From CAZQNF01 sp964403325 (lineage in GTDB: Bacteria; Patescibacteriota; Patescibacteriia; Magasanikbacterales; GWA2-37-8), in the NCBI GenBank assembly GCA_964403325.1, contig CAYOFO010000054.1, positions 1 to 7,660 on the forward strand: a DNA stretch of 7,660 nucleotides, read 5' to 3'. Every line of letters begins with the position of its first letter. Positions within the stretch are counted from its first letter, which is position 1. The notes beneath the pieces are model-generated. The model did no database searches and had not been told where the DNA came from. It saw nothing but the letters and a program-made list of their open reading frames with translations. Of the stretch, positions 1 through 5,360 are shown in pieces. Both the position numbers and the translations under genes were made by a program.

Positions 1-231
1 ATAACCTTCATCAATACTCACCCCATACGACTTCACATGCTCATTAAATTTTTGTGCCAGCTCAAAACCTTGGATAGACTGGATTCCCGGCCAATTTTCT
101 ACAATTCCAGACAACGCGACTTCACCCCCTACATCTAGAGTCACTATTTTAAAATTCAATTTGCGCCGCGCCGCATAAATCGCCGCGCTACTCCCAGCCG
201 CTGCCGCTCCCACTATAATAAGATCAAACAT
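1..231 (-). CDS. Thioredoxin reductase-like FAD/NAD(P)H oxidoreductase, N-terminal part (cut by window edge)
   Basis: The first 77 residues of a flavoprotein of the thioredoxin reductase family; the rest lies left of position 1 (family members are about 310 residues). The protein opens MFDLIIVGAAAAG, a beta-alpha-beta FAD-binding fold whose usual G-x-G-x-x-G is here G-A-A-A-A-G (residues 8-13). An AAIYAAR helix follows at about 17-23. At about 40-53 is a GGEVALSGIVENWPG stretch, which matches the GGQ...VENFPG signature that contacts FAD in TrxB. The redox CxxC of a true thioredoxin reductase would lie in the missing part, so the substrate cannot be named; family members reduce thioredoxin or similar carriers in the cytoplasm. 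The ATG at 229-231 is preceded by an AT-rich stretch without a Shine-Dalgarno site. It sits 14 bases after the previous gene and is probably the fourth gene of the rpiB operon. Confidence 0.85.
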   Translation of the reverse strand, partial: MFDLIIVGAAAAGSSAAIYAARRKLNFKIVTLDVGGEVALSGIVENWPGIQSIQGFELAQKFNEHVKSYGVSIDEGY

Positions 232-245
232 ACAAAAATTATTAA

Positions 246-1643
246 TTAATAATATACTGCAGCCACCAAACCATCCGAAACAACACTTAATTTATCTGGT
301 CGAGCACGAACAAGTATTTCGATTTGTCGAGTAGTTAAACCCACTAAATTGCAATTTCGACTCAGCTGATCTAACCACGTTTTCATATTTTTTTCAGTTG
401 AAACTTTACGTACGCCGGTATGAGAACAAGTTGGATAAATCGGTCCATCCATAAGAAAAGTCGTTATCCCAATACTTCTGCCTCCCAACCACATCTTCAT
501 AGCTTTTTCTATTTCTGTCATACGAAAAACTAACGTTTTTCCTGGGACAGCGACCGGCATTTGCGCCATCTTGGTTGCGCGACTAGCCAATGATATAAGA
601 TAATTTTTAATATCATCATATTCACGACCAACACTTATAGCATCTCCAAACATTTCCGGCAGATACCCGGCAAATAATTCCGTATCCTCTACCGAGAAAA
701 TACCCCCAGTGTTTGGCGAAAGAAGAATATTTTTACCAGATAATTCTTTTATCTCAATTTGACCACGATTTCTTTCTGGTGAAGGACGTATTTGTACCAA
801 ATGCCATTTATTCAAATCCTCCGGATCAACAACCAACTCCAACTGAACTCCAAAATCGATACCTGTTGCGCTCACAGCTTTGCTGAGATTCCTAACAAAC
901 TCACTCACGAATGACGGGTCAGTTTGCAAAAAGTGAGAAAATCTTTCCGGAGAATCAAGCCGACCCAAGTCTGTTATCGGTTCCCCCGTCTCAGCAGCAA
1001 AACATTGAGTGGCCGCTGCCCAATCGCTGGTAGCTGAAGTAAAAGTATCATCTTTTTTAAACCCAGAAGCAACTTTACACACCACTCTGCCGAGCACCTC
1101 ACTAAAGCTTATGTCAACCACCAAACCCCAACCTGTTTTTACTTCTTGCATGATATAAGGAATCTCAAAATGAGCAGGTTCAGAAAAAGAATAAAAATAA
1201 TGACTTTGCTGCGCGCCACTATCAGCACTCAACCAATCCTCGTCTAACGCCGAACTACGCAAGAGTACCACTTTACCACGTCCAAACTTACCCCCATACT
1301 CGTTTAGATTTTTCATTGCTGTATGAGGTTTATATTCTCGCCATCTTGGCACCCGCAATCTACCACCACCATCTTGCTGAGCGACCAGCTCTGCTATCCG
1401 CAAGCTCAATGCTTTGCCACCCATCCGTTTCCACTCTGCTTCAACCGATTCAGCCCATGACTTTTTTCGAATTTTTTGCCACCAAGATAAGTCCCCTGAC
1501 GGCGACACCAGCGACAAAGAAACATTCTTCTGCTCTAAAATCCGCAGGAATCGAGAGATTACTTCGGGGTCTCCATATTCCCAACCATTCCTATCAAACG
1601 GACGATAGATCTTCTCTTTCTCCCTTATTCTTACTTTCTCCAT
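246..1643 (-). CDS. PEP synthase/pyruvate phosphate dikinase-type ATP-binding domain protein, unknown substrate
   Basis: 465 residues. Three motifs place it with the ATP-grasp N-terminal domain of PEP synthase, pyruvate phosphate dikinase and rifampin phosphotransferase. Residues 75-99 (MGGKALSLRIAEL...RVP) resemble the GGKAxxL...G..VP opening of those enzymes. Residues 127-137 (LLRSSALDEDW) match the VRSSAxxED nucleotide-binding loop. Residues 265-289 (GVQLELVVD, then LVQIRPSP) match the D/Q-x-E-W...LxxLQxRP strand that closes the ATP site. Residues 1-74 and about 300-465 are not recognised. I see no convincing TCHAAIIARE-type phosphohistidine motif and no room for the C-terminal PEP/pyruvate barrel, so this is not a complete PEP synthase. 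It may phosphorylate an unknown acceptor or use ATP for ligation; that is inference. It lies 9 bases after rpe and 14 before the flavoprotein, so it is very likely cotranscribed. The ATG start has no clear ribosome binding site. Confidence 0.75.
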   Translation of the reverse strand: MEKVRIREKEKIYRPFDRNGWEYGDPEVISRFLRILEQKNVSLSLVSPSGDLSWWQKIRKKSWAESVEAEWKRMGGKALSLRIAELVAQQDGGGRLRVPRWREYKPHTAMKNLNEYGGKFGRGKVVLLRSSALDEDWLSADSGAQQSHYFYSFSEPAHFEIPYIMQEVKTGWGLVVDISFSEVLGRVVCKVASGFKKDDTFTSATSDWAAATQCFAAETGEPITDLGRLDSPERFSHFLQTDPSFVSEFVRNLSKAVSATGIDFGVQLELVVDPEDLNKWHLVQIRPSPERNRGQIEIKELSGKNILLSPNTGGIFSVEDTELFAGYLPEMFGDAISVGREYDDIKNYLISLASRATKMAQMPVAVPGKTLVFRMTEIEKAMKMWLGGRSIGITTFLMDGPIYPTCSHTGVRKVSTEKNMKTWLDQLSRNCNLVGLTTRQIEILVRARPDKLSVVSDGLVAAVYY

Positions 1644-1652
1644 ACAAATATT

Positions 1653-2297
1653 CTAGATATTTTCCACTCTCATCAATTCTTCCCAGGTATTTTTTACATT
1701 TTGAGATTCTTTAAACACACTCCCCCCAACCGCTATTTCCACCCCCCAATCTTTCAGCTTCGGCAAGGTTTTTTCACTTACTCCCCCATCGACCGAACAC
1801 ATTGGTCTTTGCGCCAATTTTGTAAAACTACGAATCTTATTTTCTACTTCATTCACAAATTGCCCCCCCTGAGCACCCGGCTCGACCGTCATAAACTGAA
1901 GTACGTTAGTATAAGGAAAAAACGGCTCGACCGTCAAGAGCGGCGTCTGCGGGTTAAGCGCCAACCCAACCTCCCAGTTGTTGCTGCGAATTTTATGGAT
2001 ACATTCTTGCGGATTATCGTTTGACTCCACATGAAAAACCACTCGAAAAACATTGGAAATTTCCCGCCACCTATTTAATTCTTTTAGAGGATTTTCTACC
2101 ATCAAATGCAGCTCAAATGGAATTTTACTGTTTAAAGCCATTATTTCCTCGCGTTCGGGAAAAGAGGTATGCGAAACAAACCTTCCGTCCATCACATCAA
2201 TATGCACATACGCAAAAACATTCGCTTCTTCAATTCTTTTAAGCTCATAGGAAAATGCCGCAAAATCTTTGGCGAGAATGGCTGGGGCGATAATCAT
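1653..2297 (-). CDS. rpe: Ribulose-phosphate 3-epimerase
   Basis: A cytoplasmic TIM-barrel enzyme interconverting D-ribulose 5-phosphate and D-xylulose 5-phosphate in the pentose phosphate pathway. At 214 residues it is close to the usual ~220. Family landmarks appear in order: PAILAKDF (5-12), HIDVMDGRFV (32-41), FELHLMVENP (61-70), GLALNPQTPL (111-120), MTVEPGAQGGQF (136-147), SVDGGV (168-173) and VGGSVF near the C-terminus. The metal and catalytic residues expected in the family are present: H32, D34, H64 and D170. One deviation is the first motif, normally PSILSADF; both serines are alanine here (A6, A9), although the family serine contacts substrate. The ATG at 2295-2297 follows the rpiB stop by a single base, so translation is probably coupled; only a weak GGA lies upstream. 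Pairing with rpiB strongly supports the assignment. Confidence 0.95.
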   Translation of the reverse strand: MIIAPAILAKDFAAFSYELKRIEEANVFAYVHIDVMDGRFVSHTSFPEREEIMALNSKIPFELHLMVENPLKELNRWREISNVFRVVFHVESNDNPQECIHKIRSNNWEVGLALNPQTPLLTVEPFFPYTNVLQFMTVEPGAQGGQFVNEVENKIRSFTKLAQRPMCSVDGGVSEKTLPKLKDWGVEIAVGGSVFKESQNVKNTWEELMRVENI

Positions 2298-2298
2298 A

Positions 2299-2742
2299 TT
2301 ACTTGTCCAATGCTTCGATTTTTTTAATCCGCCGGATATATTTTTCTTGATTTTTAAAATCTGTCGTAAGAAATTTCTTTACAATAGCGATCGCATGCTC
2401 TTCGCTCAGCACTCGCCCCGGCAAACACAGCACATTTACGTCGTCGTCTTTACGACTCATTTCTGCGCTTTCTATACTATAACCGAGCATCGCCCGGATT
2501 CCTTTTACTTTATTTGCCACAATACAAACTCCTTGCCCACTACCACACAGTAAAATACCCCGATTATCGGCATTTTCTGCTACTTTTTTGGCTAAAATAA
2601 AAGCATAATCCGGATAATCATCATTTTCTTCAAATTTCTCTGCCCCTAAATCTACCACGTCAATTTTAAGCGTTGTTTTAAAAAGACGAACTAAATATTT
2701 TTTGAGCGTAAAACCATTGTGATCGCTGGCAATATAAATCAT
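2299..2742 (-). CDS. rpiB: Ribose-5-phosphate isomerase B
   Basis: A cytoplasmic isomerase of the RpiB/LacA/LacB family interconverting ribose 5-phosphate and ribulose 5-phosphate. At 147 residues it matches the usual ~150. Visible motifs: ASDHNGF (5-11, sugar-binding D7 and H8), DDYPDYA (41-47), and GILLCGSGQG (62-71), which carries the catalytic cysteine at C66, the same number as in E. coli RpiB. These are followed by ANKVKGIRA (76-84) and VNVLCLPGR (102-110). The family usually has His in the S-R-x-H-(N/D)-D segment (H99 in E. coli, proposed to help ring opening); here it is D99. The LacA/LacB branch is less likely given the neighbouring rpe. It is the first gene of the operon, transcribed from the promoter at 2784-2812 with a leader of roughly 35 bases. 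No strong Shine-Dalgarno site precedes the ATG at 2740-2742. Confidence 0.95.
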   Translation of the reverse strand: MIYIASDHNGFTLKKYLVRLFKTTLKIDVVDLGAEKFEENDDYPDYAFILAKKVAENADNRGILLCGSGQGVCIVANKVKGIRAMLGYSIESAEMSRKDDDVNVLCLPGRVLSEEHAIAIVKKFLTTDFKNQEKYIRRIKKIEALDK

Positions 2743-2783
2743 ACCGCTACAATTTAGCTAAAATCAGATACTTTATTCCCCAA

Positions 2784-2812
2784 ATTATACCACTTTATGT
2801 TACCAAGATAAA
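2784..2812 (-). promoter_or_regulatory. Sigma70-type extended -10 promoter for the rpiB-rpe operon
   Basis: Read on the minus strand, a perfect TATAAT (2784-2789) is directly preceded by TGG (2790-2792), an extended -10. A weak -35, TTTATC (2807-2812), lies 17 bases upstream. Transcription would begin near 2777 and give a leader of about 35 bases. It sits just past the terminator of the upstream unit, so the operon is insulated. Confidence 0.7.
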
Positions 2813-2821
2813 GTCTGAGAT

Positions 2822-2852
2822 AAAAAAATACAGCTTAATTAAGCTGTATTTT
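2822..2852 (-). terminator. Intrinsic terminator of the 380-residue gene
   Basis: Positions 2825-2852 form a perfect 28-base palindrome containing ACAGCTT/AAGCTGT. On the minus strand it ends in a run of seven T (2822-2828). It starts 18 bases after the stop codon of the upstream gene, as expected for a Rho-independent terminator. The A run on the other side could give some bidirectional activity. Confidence 0.85.
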
Positions 2853-2869
2853 AGAAAATCATTTATAAT

Positions 2870-4012
2870 TTATCCAATCATTTCTTTGAGCACTCCGCTT
2901 ACATCTACTCGATCTTCTTTTTTAAAAGCTGTTCCTACGCAACCAGCCATTTTGGTCTCAAAACTCTTATTATCCCCATTTTTTACCATACAATCCGTCA
3001 TACATTGGAGCACAAGATCCATAGCACTATAACAGCGCTGAAAACAGAGGGACAGTTGTTTAGCCATACGCGTTGGATTTTGTAAATCCTCATAAGACTG
3101 AAGCTCAACTGCTGCATCACGATTTGTTCTGGGATGTAAAATTTCAAACTCATTACCAGAAGCCAACATTATCTGACCATACTCATCATCATTCATTTCT
3201 CCTAGCCGAGGAGTCGTACCAACACGCAAATGAAACCTCATAGGCTTTCCGATATTCTGTTGCACCCAATCCGCCTCGGTTGTAGGGACATTTTCTCTAG
3301 ACGACTCTTCGGTTGAACCAACTGCTAATGTCCCCGGCTCTTTTTTATTAACGTATTCAATACAGGCTCGTTCAGCGCTCGACGTAAACACTCTACCAAG
3401 CGCATCTGTTTCCATTTGATCTCGTATTTGTATTGGGGAAGGCGGGAATTCTGATGGTACCGAACCGCTCAGTTTTAGATTACCTGCTTGTTGATGTATT
3501 TCTGCCGTGAACGGCCGAACACGGAGAGCATCATTTGGTGCTTCTACTTGTATTCCATGCCCTCGTAGTTTGTTTAAATTGATGGTGGTAAAATCTGCAG
3601 CCGTGGCAAAAATTGTTCCTGATACAAAAAAATCAGGACGATAGAACCCTCCTGCTGGAGAAAAAGTTATACTGATCTCAGCTAAAATCTTAGGTTTTAC
3701 TACACCATCTATAGTTTCTTGTACGACAAACCACAATTCCGCAAGAGTGGTGCGCTGACTTTCTTCCTTAGGACAAGGGCTATCGAGCGATAACTTTTGT
3801 GGAGAAATACCTTCAGTAATTTTTCTTCCTAGCAAAGCCGGAGTAATTTCCGCGATACCTGGTACCAATACTAAACCAGGAACTCGGCTTAACCGTTCCA
3901 CTGTTTCGATCGGAAGAAATCCCTTCATCTCTTTCAGAACAGCACTTCTTTCAATCTCGGCAACGCGCGCCTGTAATTCAGGTGTCCAAGCAGAAGCTTC
4001 GGCAGTAAACAT
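2870..4012 (-). CDS. Unrecognised 380-residue protein with C-terminal cysteine cluster
   Basis: I do not recognise a family. No signal peptide or membrane segment is visible, so it is probably cytoplasmic. Residues 1-60 look largely helical. About 85-180 look beta-rich, with alternating hydrophobic strands such as LAELWFVVQETIDG and AEISITFSPAGGF. About 225-250 is polar and linker-like. Near the C-terminus five cysteines cluster: C323 and C327 (CX3C), C337 and C341 (CX3C) nine residues later, and C358. If 323-341 is a single helix the first four fall on one face, which suits a metal site, a disulfide ladder or a cofactor contact. C80 and C217 are isolated. The short string VLKEM occurs at both 25-29 and 374-378. 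It is transcribed alone, with its own terminator. The ATG at 4010-4012 has no Shine-Dalgarno site but lies close to a possible promoter, so a leaderless mRNA is conceivable. Confidence 0.8.
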   Translation of the reverse strand: MFTAEASAWTPELQARVAEIERSAVLKEMKGFLPIETVERLSRVPGLVLVPGIAEITPALLGRKITEGISPQKLSLDSPCPKEESQRTTLAELWFVVQETIDGVVKPKILAEISITFSPAGGFYRPDFFVSGTIFATAADFTTINLNKLRGHGIQVEAPNDALRVRPFTAEIHQQAGNLKLSGSVPSEFPPSPIQIRDQMETDALGRVFTSSAERACIEYVNKKEPGTLAVGSTEESSRENVPTTEADWVQQNIGKPMRFHLRVGTTPRLGEMNDDEYGQIMLASGNEFEILHPRTNRDAAVELQSYEDLQNPTRMAKQLSLCFQRCYSAMDLVLQCMTDCMVKNGDNKSFETKMAGCVGTAFKKEDRVDVSGVLKEMIG

Positions 4013-4019
4013 AAGTGTA

Positions 4020-4047
4020 ATAGTAGATACCTTACTTAAAAAGTAAA
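4020..4047 (-). promoter_or_regulatory. Possible promoter for the 380-residue gene, close to leaderless
   Basis: On the minus strand TTTACT (4042-4047) and TACTAT (4020-4025) are separated by 16 bases, each a 4/6 match to the sigma70 consensus. Transcription would start within a few bases of the ATG at 4012, which would explain the absence of a ribosome binding site. Both hexamers are weak. Confidence 0.3.
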
Positions 4048-4200
4048 GAATTTTGTTTGTTCATAAGCTTTACGCCACAAAACAGCAAATGATCTATTTT
4101 AAGAGCGTAAACAAACAAATATACCAAAAAATCGTTTTTTTTGTCAATCTAAATAACCGGGAGGATACATTCTAAACTACTGGCACCACTCTTTTGCTAA

Positions 4201-4218
4201 AATGGTCCATTGACCATT
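4201..4218. repeat. Perfect hairpin, AATGGTC-CATT-GACCATT
   Basis: A 7-bp perfect inverted repeat with a 4-base loop. It follows a TGCTAAAAT string (4195-4203) that resembles an extended -10 element but lacks a -35. It is followed directly by the second copy of TAAGAGCG. It may be an operator or an RNA hairpin; function unknown. Confidence 0.4.
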
Positions 4219-4439
4219 AAGAGCGGAATATATGTCAAATGAATTAACGCATTAATTTAGTCAAAATATACGGCTGATCCCGCCCTCGACAATACCAATA
4301 GCTTCCTAAGCGAGAAAAACATTCTCTATACCCAAACAAATTTGGCTAACCCAAACTTGATGGGGATAAAAAATAACAAATTTTATGATTTCTTTATCCT
4401 TGGTGCGGTTAAATAAGAGCGGTCACGTTCTTTACACAT

Positions 4440-4469
4440 GATTTTATCCGAAGCAATTCGGCTAAAATC
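4440..4469 (+). other. Long hairpin with GCAA tetraloop upstream of the lipoprotein gene
   Basis: G-ATTTTA (4440-4446) pairs with TAAAAT-C (4463-4469). After one T/C mismatch (4447/4462), CCGAA (4448-4452) pairs with TTCGG (4457-4461) around a GCAA loop (4453-4456), a GNRA-type tetraloop. That is 12 pairs in a 30-base element with no T-tract. It ends 12 bases before an AGGAGGTGA string. An RNA structure in the leader of the gene at 4570 is plausible. Confidence 0.5.
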
Positions 4470-4556
4470 TACCATTCAACCAGGAGGTGAAAAAACAGGC
4501 AAAGTATAAAAAGGAGTCTTGTTTTTTCTCAAAAATCTGGCTAACCAAGAGCAAAC

Positions 4557-4563
4557 AAAGGAG
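4557..4563 (+). promoter_or_regulatory. Strong Shine-Dalgarno site for the GC-rich lipoprotein
   Basis: AAAGGAG lies 6 bases before the ATG at 4570. It is the only strong, well-spaced ribosome binding site in the window and it fixes this start. Two more purine-rich strings lie upstream, AGGAGGTGA (4482-4490) and AAGGAG (4511-4516), with no well-placed start codon behind them. Confidence 0.85.
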
Positions 4564-4569
4564 TAAACG

Positions 4570-5226
4570 ATGCGCGCACGTTTTGGTTTCTTTCTGGCCA
4601 TGCTCATGGCCATCCTGGGTTGCGGCGAACCCCAGCCAAACGAACCCTACCTGGCCACCGGGTCCGCCATCCACGCCATTACCGGCGGCTCAGCGATCGC
4701 CATCAACCCGTCCGACAAAGGGGTGTTCGACAACGGCACCTACACGAGCGACGGCCACCTGCTCTGGCAGGGCGCGAGCGGCAAGAAGGGTGGCACCGAC
4801 TTCACCGCTAAGAACAAGGGGCCGATTGGCGGCTTCACTCGGGTCAACAACCCTGAGAATACGAACGGCCTGAATGGAGAGTGCGTCAGCCTGGTACGAG
4901 CGCTCGCTGAGCGGCCCATGCCACATACCGGCAGCTGGCGGAAGGGTCTGAACGTGGTCGCGAGCGGCAATATCGCCATCGGGACAGCCATGGCCACCTT
5001 CAGCGGTTCCACCTACTCCGGGCACACGGCGTTCTTCAACGGCTACGTTCGAGATGCCAAGGGCAAGATCACGCACATTGGGTTCATGGACTCTAACTCA
5101 GCAGGCTGCTCCACTTCGGGCGGCGTCCTTATCTGCGATCACCTGGTGCGGCGCCACACCTTCCCGGTAACAGGCAAGGGTGGCACTACTGACGCAAGCA
5201 GCTACTACGTCGTGCTGATCCCTTAA
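4570..5226 (+). CDS. Predicted lipoprotein with BPSL0067/NlpC-P60-like cysteine amidase domain, GC-rich
   Basis: 218 residues. The N-terminus MRARFGFFLAMLMAILGC is a lipoprotein signal peptide with lipobox ILGC, so C18 is the likely lipid-modified residue and the domain is exported and membrane-tethered. Residues 102-155 carry NGECVSLV (C105), a GSWRKG segment (121-126), GTAMATF (138-144) and GHTAFF (H152), followed by GFMDSN (D174). The order G-x-C...H...D, with the W-R-K-G and GTAxATF blocks, is what I recall for BPSL0067-family proteins, relatives of NlpC/P60 and CHAP peptidoglycan amidases. Predicted role: cleavage of a peptide or amide bond in cell-wall material. C180 and C189 could form a disulfide. 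Two 60-base lines count to 67% and 63% GC (4621-4680, 4981-5040), against roughly 33-43% in neighbouring genes counted the same way. Codons favour GGC, GCC, ACC and CTG. This suggests recent transfer. A related CHAP-type hydrolase is the main alternative. Confidence 0.75.
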   Translation: MRARFGFFLAMLMAILGCGEPQPNEPYLATGSAIHAITGGSAIAINPSDKGVFDNGTYTSDGHLLWQGASGKKGGTDFTAKNKGPIGGFTRVNNPENTNGLNGECVSLVRALAERPMPHTGSWRKGLNVVASGNIAIGTAMATFSGSTYSGHTAFFNGYVRDAKGKITHIGFMDSNSAGCSTSGGVLICDHLVRRHTFPVTGKGGTTDASSYYVVLIP

Positions 5227-5256
5227 CACCCCTAGCCTAGCCAACCTCCTGTTTTC

Positions 5257-5307
5257 CACCCTGACTAACCATCTCTTTACACTGCTAAGATGGCTCTGGT
5301 CAGGGTG
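5257..5307. repeat. 51-base imperfect inverted repeat after the lipoprotein gene
   Basis: CACCCTGAC (5257-5265) pairs perfectly with GTCAGGGTG (5299-5307). Inside it CCATCT (5269-5274) pairs with AGATGG (5288-5293), leaving a 13-base loop and a small internal loop. There is no T run downstream, so it is not a standard intrinsic terminator. Its composition is closer to the GC-rich gene than to the next one, so it may have arrived with that gene as an mRNA 3' end structure. Confidence 0.55.
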
Positions 5308-5360
5308 CGCACTGTACCAAAACACAATCTTCCCTTACATTTATTTTTAAAAATAAACAT

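Larger units (their letters stand above)
4013..4569. other. 557-base gene-free divergent region rich in inverted repeats
   Basis: No credible ORF lies here; the longest ATG frames are a few codons. The region separates the minus-strand genes from the plus-strand lipoprotein and is AT-rich like the flanking genes. It holds many short inverted repeats: 4052-4061 with 4110-4119 (10 bp), 4069-4075 with 4105-4111 (7 bp, competing with the first), 4201-4218 (7 bp, 4-base loop), 4242-4257 (6 bp), 4332-4345 (5 bp), 4364-4370 with 4393-4399 (7 bp) and 4440-4469 (12 pairs). TTTGG at 4341-4345 can pair with CCAAA on either side (4332-4336 or 4351-4355). TAAGAGCG occurs three times. None of the hairpins has a proper T-tract, and no convincing plus-strand promoter was found. 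It could be a long structured leader, a small RNA or decayed sequence. Confidence 0.5.

Noticed and set aside
1316..1714. Plus-strand open frame opposite the ATP-grasp gene
   Set aside because: It lies antisense to a gene with clear motifs, crosses into rpe, and its product shows no domain or export signal.
4123..4142. A-run/T-run pair resembling a terminator
   Set aside because: The stem would be only A-T pairs with no GC core, and no gene ends nearby on either strand.
4487..4873. GTG-started open frame beginning inside AGGAGGTGA and overlapping the lipoprotein gene in another frame
   Set aside because: Its start lies within the Shine-Dalgarno string, so spacing is impossible. Most of it is an out-of-frame reading of the well-supported lipoprotein and has low-complexity composition.
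4570..5226. Assembly chimera or contaminating read as the source of the GC-rich segment
   Set aside because: The segment is a complete ORF with a fitting ribosome binding site, and AT-rich sequence continues on both sides. It cannot be fully excluded without read coverage across 4560 and 5320.
5340..5357. 18-base perfect AT palindrome before the gene at 5361
   Set aside because: It is pure A/T and would make a very weak hairpin; such palindromes are frequent by chance in AT-rich spacers. No matching promoter was found with it.
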